Notes: generated by a model from the sequence alone, not told the origin. A stretch of DNA of 64,000 nucleotides from Vandiemenella viatica (GCA_031002005.1 CM061918.1:57169478-57233477); one strand, 5' to 3'; positions 10,270-23,273 are shown, numbered from the stretch's first letter. Numbers and translations: made by a program.

Positions 10270-10935
10270 CCGGGTGGTTATAATTAAACTTTCCCTATTT
10301 AACACGTTATAACACTGAAACTAATTACCGTACCAGTACCAAACTTGGTAGCATTAATGTCAAGGACACGGGGAAGAGGAATAATGCAGAACCAATTCAA
10401 TTGAAACATTTTTAACGTGCTGCTACGATACATCATACCATTACACACCGGTACCATTACTGCTACAAAAGGGGCTCAATATGCCGCCCATCAGAGTCCA
10501 GAAGAGTCTGAAAGCGCAGGATTGCGTTCTGCACAGCAGAACGAAGCATGTCCGTAGGTATGCTGGCTACCTCTCTTGATATGCTGCGCTTCAGGTCAGC
10601 ACATGTGTGAATGTTCCCCTGGTAAACCCTGTCCTTCAGGTAGCCCCACAGCCAGAAATCACAGGGAGTGAGGTCAGGTGATCGTGCCGGCCAAGCATTT
10701 GGAAATGATCGGCTGATAATTCGATTGTTTCGAAATGTGTTTCGGAGAAGCAGATTACGATGACTGATCACGGCGCCTGGTGGCCATAGTTGGAACTGTA
10801 CGGTGGCGCTGTGGCGCATGGAAATCATACACCTCAGACTCTGAACATTAATGCTACCAAGTTTGGTACTCGTATGGTAATTAGGTTCTCTGTTATAATG
10901 TGTTGAACAGGGAAAGTTTAATAATAACCACCCTG
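10270..10935 (-). mobile_element. Internally deleted mariner-type element
   Basis: Terminal repeats of about 45 bp (ccgggtggttataattaaac ... and its mirror ending ataaccaccctg) are flanked by TA on both sides. The 666-bp element keeps only the C-terminal part of a transposase on the minus strand. It sits in the intron between w13 and w14. Confidence 0.85.
10463..10830 (-). pseudogene. mariner transposase C-terminal fragment
   Basis: It contains NAWPARSPDLTPCDFWLW and LKDRVYQGN, the segment around the third catalytic aspartate of a mariner-type DDD transposase. It ends at a stop after HIEPLL. The N-terminal HTH and the first catalytic residues are absent. Confidence 0.8.
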
Positions 10936-12449
10936 TAAATTCAGTGGTGATGAGAATAAATGACATCAAAACGGTAAAGAAACAATTATACAGTCACTTG
11001 TCAATGGAGGTAGAGTTATGATCGCTGAAACGTAGTGTTTTATCGATTGACTCACTTGGCTAGTCAACCCAGAGGATTTTATTCATATTTAACGCCGAGA
11101 AAACATCCGGTCTTAGAAAATTATGTAGAGAACTGAAAGTAAGCAGGCTAAAGAGAATTCTAAGGAAGAGAGTGATAGAGACTGTGGATCAGAGGAGTAG
11201 CACTCTTAGAGTCAAATGAAGGTCCAGTTTGTATTTAAGCAAAATCAGATCATGTGGTAATAATATTTGACCATAAAAACTCGTTTTCGGGACCTAAAAA
11301 CAACATGATTATTGCCAAAGAGTTGAGTGAGTCAGTCAAAGAAGAGGTAGAGTTCATTCCCAGCATTCCTTAAAGAGTTAGTGATTTTCCTTTTCAAATG
11401 GAATGAAAGCAGTTACCTGGTATTTTTAACCAGTCCCAATAGCAGGCCATTAGCAAAGTGGACATTTAACTACCTGGACCTGTCTGCCATGTCCTACTAG
11501 GTGTAAGTCTGTGACTATGTTTTGGGTATGGTCACGAGTCTGGAATAGTTCCCAGTTCGCAGACTCGATTTTTGTAGCAGCTGAACTTTATGCATAAAAA
11601 GAAAAATATTCGCAGAGAATTGCAGATATTCAAGTTATGTGTCAAAAGCGAGGAATATAGAAACAAACGATACTAGCATGTTGGAGAATTGATAGTAAAT
11701 TTTTAACTATCGACCACATGGAAAGAGATCCCGAGGAAGATCTACTAAGATAGGAACAACTGTTACGTATGTAAACTGGAGCCTGTACAGGCCACAAACA
11801 TAGAACAAGGTGATAATGAACAATATTTACACCAAAAGTTTTGAACTTTCGACCTATTTTGACCTATGATTGCCTAGCAGGAAGAACAAATTACTATTTT
11901 TTTCATAATCCACTAATCGAGGTCATCTTACTAAATTTCTGTGGAGCTTCGAATTCCGCCTCAGAGAACAGTACAGTTTCCTAGCTTTCAAACATAAAAT
12001 CCTGCGAAAAATATTAGGTCTATTTATTGACGATAAGACAAATACAATACTTGAAAAAGAAAGAGCGATCAGTAAATAACTAAGCAAACCCCAAATGTTA
12101 GTGAAATGAAAGCGAAATGATTATAGGAGAAGAATCCCCGCAAATGTTTGTACAAAATGAGTCCTTCAACTTAAACACCTTTCTCATTACTATTCTAGTT
12201 TTAATACCAAAACTACCCATTGTTTTCAGATTCATATTGTTTGCTGTCTTCAACAACCTTCTTGAATATTAATCATCTTCAAGGTTGATATTTTGATATC
12301 TAGTTACAACATTCAGTGTTTCAGTCTATGTCTACACTGGTAATAATGAAGGAAGAGAAACTCCACAATCATCTATGGTATAATTTTTAGATTCTGGTAC
12401 AGTATGTTTTAGAGAAAAACTGTAATTCGTTTATGGTAGTTTCTAAGTA
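10936..12449. other. Intronic sequence, faint LINE trace only
   Basis: This is AT-rich intron sequence. The only trace I see is near 11975-12080 on the plus strand (AFKHKILRKILG and DDKTNT), which resembles a conserved segment late in LINE reverse transcriptases. Nothing else is recognisable. Confidence 0.35.
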
Positions 12450-13603
12450 CACTATCTGATCAAAAGTATCCAGACGTATTTGCGTAATGCTCAATTGAAC
12501 GCTAGATGTCACGAGGCGGAAATGCTAGTAAAAAAGGAGGCGTGGAGTATTGTGTTGTCAGTAGAGTAGCAGCAACAGCAGAATGAGTCAGTCAGGACAG
12601 CTGAGTGACTTGGAATGTGGACCAGTCATTGGAAGTCACCCATAAGGGGCATTTCAATCCTTCTACAGATGTCAAAGTCGACTTTTGGTGGCATGATTGT
12701 GAAATGAAACGCAAAAGCACAGTCAAAACTAAACCAAGACCAGGCAGCACTCCTTTAACAACGGTCAGAGGTCGTTAAGCATTGCGGAGGGTGGTTGTGA
12801 AAAAATCCCAATAAATCAGCGGAAGGCTTCTTTAATGAGTTCCGAAGTGCTACCAGCAGTCCAGCTGTGCGTAGGAAGTTGAAAGGAATGGGGTAAAAAT
12901 TTTCAAATGCTGTTCATAAGCAAACGTTTATGTAGTCAATAGTAAGCGATTCTTGAGGTGGTGTCAAGGGCGACGCCAATGGACGATGGATGACTGAAAA
13001 CTAGTGATTTGGAGTAATAAATCACTTTATACCTTGTAGCAATCCGATGGAACGGATTGGGTTTGGCAATACTTCGAGAACATTAATTGCCATTATGAGT
13101 AGTGCAAAGAGTGAGGTTCGGATGAGGTGGCATTATGATAGGGGGGAGTTTCTTGTAGCTACGATATGGTCCCCTCATTTCGCTTGAGATAACTCTGAAT
13201 GCGAAAAGATATGAACGCATTTCAAGTCATTGTGTACTGAGTACGGTACAGGGCCAGTGCTTTGTATAGGCAATGGTTTGTGAACAATAACATTCCTGAA
13301 ATGAATTGACCTGCCCAAAGTCCCAAGCTGAACCCAATGTAACACTTCTGGCGTGAGCTAGAACATCGACTTCATTTCAGAACCCAGCATCCAACATCAC
13401 TACTTTCTCTGATTTTAGCTCTTTAGTAAGAATGAGCTGCCATTCATCCACAAACACCTCATTTAAAGTCTACTCAGCAGAGTTAAAGCCATCATAAAGG
13501 CAAATAGTCGACCCACCCTAATGTCCAATAATAGTGAACAGAACATGGGTAAAGTCCAGGACAAGTTTCATGTAGGTGTCCCGATACTTTTGATCAGATA
13601 GTG
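12450..13603 (+). mobile_element. Tc1/mariner-type element, degenerate
   Basis: The inverted ends cactatctgatcaaaagtat and atacttttgatcagatagtg are bounded by TA on both sides. The length is 1,154 bp. A decayed transposase reads from MSQSGQLSDLECGPVIG near 12583 to WRELEHRLHFR near 13350, with many stops; the last catalytic region (SPKLNP) has lost its aspartate. Confidence 0.8.
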
Positions 13604-13631
13604 TAGTTGGTAAGATGAGCATGGTTATCAC

Positions 13632-13844
13632 CTGGGATAGCCGTACGCGCTGAGCCGCTCCAGGTTGCTGAGGCCTTTGAAGGCGGCCGCCTCGATGCGA
13701 GTGCAGCGCTCCCAGCGGCTGAAGTCAAGCTCAGCGAGTGAGCTGAGGTTGTCCAGGTCTCCAGCTGATACCGCCACCACTGGATTGCCGGCCACGCTCA
13801 GGTTGCGCAGGGACTGCAGTCGTCTCCATACCTCACGATCCAAC
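13632..13844 (-). CDS. Chaoptin-like gene, exon w13
   Basis: The 213-nt exon is phase 2 on both sides (ctacag|G and TATCCCAG|gtgat). It encodes LRNLSVAGNPV followed by more irregular repeats (LAELDFSRW, LERLSAYGYPR). The loss of the strict asparagine pattern here is what I expect toward the C-terminal end of chaoptin-like proteins. A Tc1-type element sits directly downstream in the next intron, starting 28 bp from the donor. Confidence 0.85.
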
Positions 13845-14659
13845 CTGTAGGTTGTAACAACTATGGAATTAAACACGTTAAAAAGTATTCTAGTCAAATA
13901 ACCCACCTTACTTTAGGTCTCAATTTTAGATTTTAGGACGCTTAAGCGCCTTGCTGCAGTAAGAGCTACTACTTTAAGCAAACGACAAGAAAAGTAATAT
14001 TTCTAGCTTCCTCAGACGGGTTTTACAGAGGGATTGCAGACATCCGGGTTATTGTAAAGCTCAAAGCCTATATTAATCATTTCTCCTGATGGATAATATG
14101 ATGATAGATTTTATTCACCAATACTCTTGTTGATAAGTTCTTTTACTTAATTTTTCTGTCAGGCTTTGCTACCAATCTCTCTATGAAATTCAGATTTTCA
14201 ATCGTTGGTCCGTCGCAAAAGGAAGCCATCTTTTTCCGTCTTCCTTACTGTCACCGTTTGAATCTTAACTAGTATACTCTACATGACTATGACTACAGGT
14301 ACCTTTGAACTGCGTAACCACCTTCTCCATGACTCGTTAGCTGTCTGTCCTGCACTCCTATTCGTAACTGTGTGCTTTCCTCTGACCCACGAAGGCCCCA
14401 TATATGTCATCTGTACTGTATTTTCTAATAATCCTCTGCTTCACGTCTGGAGGTCCCCTGGCATCTGTCTTGGCCGAGCAAACATTCAGGAGATTTTAAT
14501 GTCTCAGTACTCCCCAGCATTAATATTAAAATAATGTAGCAGATTTTTCAGAAGAACAAAAATTATGGTACATACAGTAAAAGCGGACAAACACGTAAAA
14601 TTCGAATATATGTCATAATATTTTTTCCATGATGGATCGGTGGAATTCTGCGACTGTTA
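13845..14659. other. Intronic sequence, nothing recognised
   Basis: This is AT-rich intron between w12 and w13. I see no coding pattern, repeat or RNA gene here. Confidence 0.4.
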
Positions 14660-15086
14660 AATCAAATTTGATGATAAAGAACACAGCAACCAGTCACATT
14701 TGTTGTAAATATCTGTATTAAACCATTACCGGTTTCAAGCACAATAGCTTTGCATTTAATTCACATATGCAGATGCAAGTTACAGCGTATTTGTGTGTGC
14801 TCGTGTTTAGCTTCTGTTAACAATACCTTTAGTGCCTAAAAATGTATTTTTTGAAACTGTGCCTTCACAAAGATTCAGCACATCTTCTCATCACCGATAT
14901 GAGCTTACTTCCAGGATAAGTGATACCTAACGACACACAAATACGCTGTAACTTGCATCTGCAGATGTGAATTAAATGCAAACCATCTGACGATGAGCAA
15001 CTGAGATTGAAACCGGTAATGGTTTAATAAAGATATCCACAACAAATTTGACTGGTTGCTGTGTTCTTTATCATCAAATTTTATAT
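14660..15086. mobile_element. Foldback element (accggtaatggttta family)
   Basis: Arms at about 14675-14800 and 14935-15085 are inverted copies with an unrelated loop. Shared phrases are aacacagcaaccagtcaca, attaaaccattaccggtttc and ttaattcacat..gcagatgc. It is related to the palindrome at 55256-55520. Confidence 0.75.
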
Positions 15087-15961
15087 AATGTCAGTTTTCC
15101 CTTACTTGTAGTCCACTGGGAGACAAGGATACCTCCAACTCCTGTTCACTTTGGCAGCCTACTGTTCTTAGCTGTTTAAATTTCACGGTCGTTACATTTT
15201 CACTGCGTATTAGGTAATAAAGTATGACACATTGTTTGGGTTACTTCTGAGCGAGCCAGCGTTGATCATTTCTGTGCGTGTGATCTGTTCTGCCGGGCTA
15301 GACTTGTCTCGACCAATAAATGTCCATTCACTGGATGAGAATGTGTGTAACATAAAGCTCTCCCATCGTCCATATTCCTCCTCTGCTCCTACTGTCCAAT
15401 CACTGCACTATGTTCCATACTTTCTCATACTTCTTTGTCCTTAAACATCGATAAAGCCTAAACTTTTTCGATTTCATACTGATCAGTTTATTTGCCATTC
15501 ATTATTTAATCTTGCACGTCATATCTCTGAGGTCTCAAAATTTGTAACCTATCCCGTACATTTTCCACATTTTTTCTTTCGTCTACCCTCACTTCGCAAC
15601 TTATTTAGTGGAATATATCCAGTTCTACTCGCCTGAGATTTCGTCCCCACAACATGGATTTTGTTAATATTTATTTCATTCATCACTCATATTACTGAAT
15701 CGTAAGTCAATACTGAAAGACAATGAGACCGGTTAAATAATCACTGCAATTCAATGGTACCTCGCCTCTCCATAACAGTTTATTGAAACCCTTGAGCTAC
15801 GCCTGTGCTGTTTTTTGCATATTTTATTTATTTTATTTCTCTTCGTCCCACCCTCTCTAACGCAGGTCAAATTCATTACAGCCTTTATTTTCTTACAAAC
15901 ACATATCAGCGTCACCATTTCTCCTATCCATATTAGGTGCAGTGGTCTTGGTGTTACCGAC
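15087..15961. other. Intronic sequence, nothing recognised
   Basis: T-rich intron sequence directly downstream of the w12 donor. Possible faint LINE debris near 15280-15720, not assignable. Confidence 0.3.
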
Positions 15962-16221
15962 CTGGAGATTCTGTTGTCGGAGACGTCTAGCCTCTCGAGT
16001 AGAGTAGCGCGCTCGAAGGCCGCAGCCGGCAATTTGGACAGCTGGTTCCCGGAGAGGTCGAGCTCCCTGAGGAAGGGCGTCTCCAGGGGTCCAGACGGCA
16101 GGGACGTCAGGTTGACTCTGGAGAGCCGCAGCCAGCGGACCGTCTTGGGCTCTGACAGCACCGCCGACACCGCCGCGGCGCTCAGTGGGTTGTCCGACAG
16201 GTCGAGGCGCTTCATGTTCAC
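15962..16221 (-). CDS. Chaoptin-like gene, exon w12
   Basis: The 260-nt exon starts in phase 0 (gttgtgcag|GTG) and ends in phase 2 (ATCTCCAG|gtcgg). A second possible donor four bases further on would be phase 0, but only the first fits w13. It carries four repeats: MKRLDLSDNPL, a weaker VRWLRLSRVNL, LRELDLSGNQL and LERLDVSDNRI. A hAT-like MITE was inserted only 33 bp upstream of its acceptor, leaving a short stretch for branch point and pyrimidine tract. Confidence 0.88.
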
Positions 16222-16254
16222 CTGCACAACATAGAACAGGGACTCAGAGTGAAC

Positions 16255-16999
16255 CAGTGCTGCCAATTCTACGGATTTACCCACATATCTACGGATTTTT
16301 ATAAAAAGATAGGATTTTCTGATTTTGTTACAATATCTATGGATTTTTTTATACTTTTCATTATTTGTTGATTTTTCCTTAAATTTTCATGTTGTTAAAC
16401 TTTGAGCGTATTGTGTTAATGAATTACAGAATTTTCAATAATTGTGAACAGTATCCTTGTAACCGCTCGTGTGAATCATAAGGCTCATATTTTGTTTGAT
16501 TATAGATTTTATGGATCTTAAAAGACCGTAATACAGAACTATCAGCGCAGTCATTATGCACGGTGACACGTTCGTTGGCACGGCTTACAAAGCAGTGCCT
16601 TCCAAGAAGGCCTAACCGATATCCGAGAGTCAAAGAGGTTGCAGTTTTTAAAGTTTCTTCTTAAAGAAGATATGCAAAATTTAATGTCAACAAAGAAAAT
16701 ATATGGTGCCTAAATTTTAAAAAAAAAAGAGAGCGAACAAAATGTAGGCACAGCAGCAGCAGTGATGAAAGTGACGCTATATAAAACATGTTCAGAGATA
16801 TTTCTTATTTTCAATGAAGAATATTATTTTGTATTTCGAATTTTAAATACCCGGAAATAAAAATTCTTAGTTTTGACTCTCGCTTCAATAATTATTGTTT
16901 CAGTCTTTCAGTTAGAGAGTCTCCGGATTTTTGTACCCAATCTGCGGAAATTTTAACAGCCATCTACGGATATTTGAAGCCAAGAGGCTGGCAGCACTC
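16255..16999. mobile_element. hAT-like MITE next to exon w12
   Basis: The ends cagtgctgcca and tggcagcactc are imperfect inverted repeats flanked by the 8-bp direct repeat gagtgaac (16247-16254 and 17000-17007). An 8-bp duplication and a CAGTG terminus fit the hAT superfamily. The phrase (t)ctacggatttt recurs near both ends. No transposase is recognised. Confidence 0.75.
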
Positions 17000-17135
17000 G
17001 AGTGAACACAATAGAAAACTGGGCGGTACAAACGTATACTCAGAGATACCAAACGATCGACGGCGAGATTCTAGGTGTCTTTGAAATGGTTAGCAGAGAT
17101 GCGCGTTCAAACAAGCTCGCGTTAGTCAAAATGTA

Positions 17136-18885
17136 CGCGGGGTCTTCAAGAAGTAAGTAGGCCTAAGTTTTATTGAATGCTGCACTATAGTACAAAGTAA
17201 CACAGATACACGACACTATTTTTTAACAGTCGTGAAGTCTTTGTAAACAAAGGTGTGATGCAACGGTATTACATAAGAGGAAGTGGCGGATTAATAATCA
17301 GGAAAAATTAATAATGCGAGAGTTATTAGAGAACATTAAAGGTAAAATAAAGTATAAATTAATCAGGTATTTATGGAATATTTAGAGAGGGAGCAAACAT
17401 ATTAATGTCATAAGAAGGCATAGCTACGTATGTTTGGAAGGAAGTTAAAATCCAGCGGCCATTTGAAGATACAGCTCAAATGATGCTATGACGTCAGTAA
17501 CTATACAAGCTGCCGCCTACGACTGGGCAGAAGCCGGTCAACCATTAAAAGCAAAATCTGGTCCTGTGAGAGAGCGGGGTCGGTTAGTGTCTCTACTTTT
17601 TCCATGCGGAATCCCATATAGCAGAGAGGATATAACAGAACCTCACAGAGAGTAAGGTAAGGTAAGGGTGGTACCAGTTACAGTTTCGTCGAGAAAGAAA
17701 CCCTCGTTTGGTTGTGACTGAATGTGCCGTTATCTGAGAGAGCTTGTAAAGCCTCCTTGACTTAGCGCGCTCTCAGTACGTCTTCAGATGAGGCAGTTTG
17801 GATAGTGCATCGATGGGAAACTGTCTGAAGGTCGTCATGACTTCAATCCGGCAACAAAAATGAAGTAAGTCAAATCTTTCTTTTTTGCTTGTGTGTTGAC
17901 TCTCTCTCTCGTGTGTTGTGTGTTAAGATTCCAAATAATCAAATATACTTTGGTAAATGTGATATTAAGTCCTTAAATCTCAATTAAAAGACGAAGTGAT
18001 CTTAAGCATTTTCTGAAGTCTAGAAAATAAAAAAAAATCTTTAAAGAAGACATTGCTATAATAGTAATTTTTCAGGGAAAAGGTTGATACCGAAATTTAG
18101 AATAAACAAGAAATTCTAAAAATATAACATTTTTTTTTACTGTAATGCTCCAATCATCTTTCGTCTGTACTTATTTTCGGAAGTGTGTCGAGGCTCTAGC
18201 ATAAGCAATCTTCGGTAGTGAATTCCGTTAGCATAAACTGACACTGACGGAAATAAAGTATATTTGAACTGCAAAGCATAAGTTACCTGCATTCGAAGAA
18301 AGCTTAAGTTAGAAACAAGCAAATTAAATATAGAATAACAAGAGCTATAAAAGAACAATTACCGGAGGTGGTTACAATGGTCGAACGTTATAAAAACTAT
18401 TCAGTTCTCCCACGATAGAAATCCTCTGTGTGAATGTCCTCGTCGTTGGAAAACTTCTTTTATCGAAATGTTTTTTCAGCTCACCGAAAAGATGAAAAAT
18501 TGCATGTCGCAATTAAGCAAAGGGATTGTTCTCTTGCACAAGAATGCAACACCACACACAGTATGAAAAAATTTGTTTCCAAACTTCTATGTAAGGTTTG
18601 AAGGTATCCGCCATACAGTCCAGATCTTGCACCATACGATATCCATATAGGGGGAATAAGATTTTCTAACGATGAGGACGATCATAGAGTGGTTTGTGAG
18701 TTGCTCCGTGAACATCGAGTGGTTTTCTACGTCGAGGAAATGAACTATTGGTAGAACATTCCGACCGTTGTTTACAAATACTTGGTGACTAATTGGCGTT
18801 GAAAAATACTGTCATGAATATGTGTCACTTTTAAGAGATCTTGGGCTGCGATAAAGTGCATAACTTACTTTTTTAGATCCCCCTG
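17136..18885 (+). mobile_element. mariner element, degenerate and interrupted
   Basis: The ends cgcggggtcttcaagaagta and ttactttttt-agatccccctg form ~28-bp inverted repeats between TA dinucleotides. At 1.75 kb it is longer than a normal mariner (about 1.3 kb), and 17240-18360 contains sequence I cannot assign, so it is probably interrupted by another insertion. Confidence 0.65.
18440..18870 (+). pseudogene. mariner transposase relic, C-terminal half
   Basis: Reading with stops and shifts, the segment gives LHVAIKQRDC and RYPPYSPDLAPYDIHIGG, the third-aspartate region of mariner transposases. It then gives NDEDDHRVVCELLRE. Several stop codons make it inactive. Confidence 0.75.
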
Positions 18886-18969
18886 TAGAAATCTGTGGAT
18901 TTAATTAGAGATTTGATTCTCCGTGAAAGTTTATTGTGAGTATGATGAATTTTTTGTAATAGTGTAGTG

Positions 18970-21545
18970 CAGCGATTCTCAAAGTGTGGTACGCGAACCC
19001 CTAGGGGTTCGCGAGTTGATCATAGGGGGTTCGCGGGGAGATTTACTTAATGGTGGCAGACTGATTGTATCACGCGTGTGACATGCATCATTTAATACAA
19101 TGCCTTCGAAGAAATATCGCTCCTTTCACTCGATGTGCCGAATAAGTATTAATAGATAATATGTAAATTTTTGAACGCCAAATATCTTTCAAGGTTCAAA
19201 TTCTACATTATGCTATATATTTCCATTATTCGGCACCACTCACAATCGTGTTAGGTTTGATAACAATAGGGGCGGAAAATAATGCCTTAAGAAAGGGCTA
19301 CAATGGTTTGAAATTACGTAATAATTTGTGACTGACAAAAAGCGCGCGGCATTGTTTAGTATAGTTGTTTCTCAAGTCAGTGGTACTCCGCGCGCGCACT
19401 TATTTCGGCCAGCTGAAATAAAGTTGATAAGTAATTTTGATTAAAACATGAACCAGTGGTTAAAAACCGGATCAATACGTGGAAAATGCCCAGATACTCA
19501 AAAGTTATCCAGTTCAGAAACATTGAAAACTTCGTTGAGTTAAATTGTGTCTACGTCTACTGAAAGTTCAATTTCGAAAGAAAATACGCGGAAAACAAGT
19601 AAACCAGAAGAACACTTCATTCCATCGACAAAGAAAAGAAAATATGATGAAGATTATCTGAAAATTGGATTTGTGTGCAAAGAAGACACCCAGTACCCAG
19701 AGCCACAGTGTGTAATATGTTCAGAAGTTCTCGCAAATAGCTCGATGAAGCCATCATTGCTGCGAAGACATTTGGAGACAAAACATCAGCAGTACGTAAA
19801 CAAATCTTTAGATTTTTTTGTTCGAAAAAAGAGGGAGTTGGAATCTTCAAAAAAAAACTGACAAATACTGCAACTACCAACGCTGATTATTTACGTGCGT
19901 CTTTCCTAGTGGCATACAAAATTGCAAAGACCGGCAAGTCATACAATATTGCTGAGGAATTAATTTTGCCAGCTGCTAAAGATATGGTCAGTTGCGTGCT
20001 AGGAGACAAATTAGCAAAATTGCTGGATAAAATACCACTTTCAAATGACACAATCGCAAGGCGCATTCACGACATGGCACTCAATGTTGAAAATCAACTA
20101 GCAGAACGACTGCAAAATACTTATTTTGCAATTCAAGTTGACGAATCAACAGATATTACTGGACTGCCGAATGTACTTAGTTTTGTTAGATATGTACACA
20201 GAAACATTTCTGAAGAAGATTTTCTGTTATGCAAGAACTTGGAGACTATGACAAAAGGAGAAGATATTTTCAACGTCATCAATGATTTTTTTTGAAGAAC
20301 ATGGCATAGACTGGAGAAGGTGTGTTGGTGTTTCGACTGATGGTGCCAAGGCTATGACAGGTAGGATATCTGGACTAATCACTAGAATTAAACATCTTGC
20401 TCCTGAAGCCAAAAGTATGCACTGTGCATTGCACATAGTGACACTGGCGTGCAACAAAATGCCTGATTATTTAAAAACAGTATTGTCAGAGGTCGTAAAG
20501 ATAATAAATTACATAAAAGCACGTCCGCTCAACTCGAGACTTTTTGCATTATTATGTCGGGACATGGGCAGTGAACATGTTTCATTACTCTTACATTGTG
20601 AAGTGCGTTGGTTGTCAAGAGGCAGGATGTTAGTTAGGTTTTTTGAACTGCGTCATGAAGTCTATTTATTTGTGAAGGACAGTGACTTCAACCTCAAGTT
20701 AAGATTTGAAGATGAAACCTGGCTTATAAGGGTGTCATATCTAGCTGATATTTTCTCTTCTCTCAACGAAACGAAAGCTTCTATGCAAGGCTCCACGTGT
20801 AACATATTCATTGTTGCAGGATAAAATACAAGCCCTCATAAGAAAAATTGAATTTTGGAAAACTTGCATTATATCAGGTGTTATTGAATGTTTTCCTCTT
20901 CTGCATGAATTTGTTTCGACCAACACCTTATCACTGGATGCCGAAGTAAAAGCTGAAATTATTGTACATTTGTCTCAGTTCTCTGATGAACTGAAAAGGT
21001 ATTTTCCAGATATCGGTAATGCTGAAGACTGGGTTCGAAATCCATTTATGGTCACAACCAAAAGCATAAATTCTGGTTTGAGCATTAAGCAACATGAATC
21101 ATTGCTGGAAATGTCCACAGATCGTACTCTTCATGCTGATTTTAAGAAGATTAATTGATTTTTGGGCAGCAAGACAGGAAGAATATCCGGAGCTCTCACG
21201 TAAAGCAGTTAATTTCCTTTTACCCTTCGTGACAACTTACTTATGTGAGAGTGGGTTTTCACACCTGGTTATGATAAAAACGAAATACAGGAATCGAATG
21301 AATGTCGAATATGAAATGAGACTGAGATTGAGTAAAACTGTTCCTGATATTGACTCAACATGCGACAAAAAACAAGCTCATCTATCCCATTAACTGACAA
21401 CAATCTTCTGTATAAGTGTATTACTTTTATGAAAATAAAAATTCTTATTTTTTTTAAAGCTTTTTTAAAAAAAATTTTAGGGGGTTCGCCACTGTCTGGA
21501 AAATTTAAAAGGGGTTCGCGGAGCATAAAAGTTTGAGAACCGCTG
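18970..21545 (+). mobile_element. hAT transposon, near full length
   Basis: Its inverted termini (cagcgattctcaaa / tttgagaaccgctg) and subterminal ggggttcgcg repeats are bounded by a perfect 8-bp duplication gtgtagtg at 18962-18969 and 21546-21553. The 2,576-bp length suits a complete hAT. The transposase gene inside is broken. Confidence 0.93.
19448..21393 (+). pseudogene. hAT transposase (BED finger type), five lesions
   Basis: The gene starts MNQWLKTGSIRGK at 19448. An in-frame TAA at 19541 is followed by a BED-type zinc finger (CVIC near 19712, HLETKH near 19770). Then come the RNase-H-like core (FAIQVDESTD; VGVSTDGAKAMTG; MHCALH), then the dimerisation end (LLPFVTTYLCESGFS). Frameshifts occur near 19855, 20290, 20815 and 21155. 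All parts are present in order, so this is a recent casualty of the ZBED/hAT group. Confidence 0.9.
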
Positions 21546-22297
21546 GTGTAGTGGCCACAGGCCGCTGTAACAGCTTCATAACAATTACCTAATGGCTGAT
21601 TGCGGAGCAGGGGGCATACGAAACAGCCGAGTCGCCAGGCGTTGGAATCTAAGTAGAGCGCTGATGCACTAGCATAACCGCATCCAAAGAAGAAGACGGC
21701 ATTACGGAGCGATCTGATAGGCCCGCGGAATCCCCTCTCACATTACTCGTTAGGGTGGGAGTTGAGGTAAAAACGATGCCTCGGTGTGGCGACACACGAA
21801 GTAGATGGGCAGCGCCTAACAGGTCGACTCTACTGTAGGGTATGGTTGGACGTGGAAAGCCATCGTTGAATCATAGAGATAGAGCTAGGGGTTCACCAAA
21901 TTTTCTATAGGTGGGGTTAACTGGTCTAGACAGTCGCCTACAGTCGCAGATGCGCTTGTCGTTCTCAAAGTAAATGTCATACTCATGCAGTTATAATATC
22001 ATCAACCATTTGCCAGTATAAGTAGCACAATAGCACCTTATATTGTCAGTAATCCTAATGTATACCATCTGTGTATTTTGCCGTGATAGTAAACAGTGTA
22101 CATATTAAGTGTTTACGATATCATTCATCCTGATGATCCTACCGCGAATGTCTCAATCCGATCCCAGGTCGACTTCTATGCTCGTTCCTTATCCACTCGC
22201 TCAGTCCTTTCATCGAACCTGGTCAAGTTTCCGCTCGGCCTGCCAAGTTCGTCATAGGTCATTACAGGTTCACCGGTGACCAGGTGGGGGCACTACA

Positions 22298-23273
22298 ATG
22301 GAAATTCGATTTATTTCTTATTTTCATTGAGTATAATGAGCGAAGTGAGAGATGAGAAGAAAATAAAGCTTGGATCCCTGGAATGTTAAAGATAGTTCAA
22401 AGTTTTTTAAAGTGCCTGCGTGTTCCGCCTCTGCCTTGTGCGCTATACTAATGGAGGAAATGAATTGTTGCCATCTGTATGCGAAGAGTATATCTACGTT
22501 CAGTGTATTTTTGTTTGTGAAATGTATAGCTTATAAAGCAGAGATTGGGGACTGTCCCAGTATTCGCCTTGAAGATTGCGAAAAACCGCCTAAAACTGCA
22601 ATCATGGTGGCCAGTATACGGGAGTCTGGACTCCCGATCCATTGTTTCGCATATTAGCACAATGAGTCACACTGGCGGGTATCAGCTGGTTGATTAGGCT
22701 CTATTATAATGATACAGCCCTTCGCTGAACTGGCTTGCTGGAACAGACACGGCCCAAAGACCTAACCAGTGCGTCTTGGCTATAGAAATGTTGAGCCATT
22801 CCATCACAAACAGAATTCGCTACAGCTAATCTATATAATAAGGAAATAAATAATCAATTCACAAAGCGAATGCTTAGATATGTATTATCACTAAGTGCCT
22901 GATCAAAATAATACTGTAATGAATCTTGATTTACTCCCGCAAAATACTTACAGCACTTTAATAAAGTAAACCACGTTCCTTTACCTAAACTACTGGTGGA
23001 ATGCTACTGAAACAATTTAAATCTCGGTCGACACATTTTTATTAATGTCACCAAATTAAATATTACCCAGTTATTAAACAAATCAGTACGCACATAGAAC
23101 CACGGATTACAATGAAAAAAATATTATATTTCAAGACTTTTAATAATGAAATTATTGATGTGTAGTGAGAACATCACAAAGAAATGTATCCTCTAGAACT
23201 GGTGAATCTTGAAACATGTGGCATCATCCTCAGACGAGAAGAAACCGTTTAATCGACAGTAATAGATTCCTAA
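22298..23273. other. Intronic sequence, nothing recognised
   Basis: Mixed AT-rich intron of w11-w12. One short palindrome-like stretch near 22615-22635 (gtatacgggagtctggactc). No coding similarity seen. Confidence 0.35.

Larger units (their letters stand above)
18963..22297 (+). mobile_element. Probable solo LTR, split by a hAT element
   Basis: Without the hAT insertion, a ~750-bp sequence begins TGTAGTGgccacagg and ends gggggCACTACA, a TG...CA LTR with 7-bp inverted ends. No internal retroviral-like coding sequence or second LTR is present. The flanks atag and atgg are at best a decayed 4-bp duplication, so the call rests mainly on the termini. Confidence 0.5.

Noticed and set aside
16424..16633. 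69-codon ORF inside the hAT-like MITE
   Set aside because: No recognisable transposase motif; probably chance.
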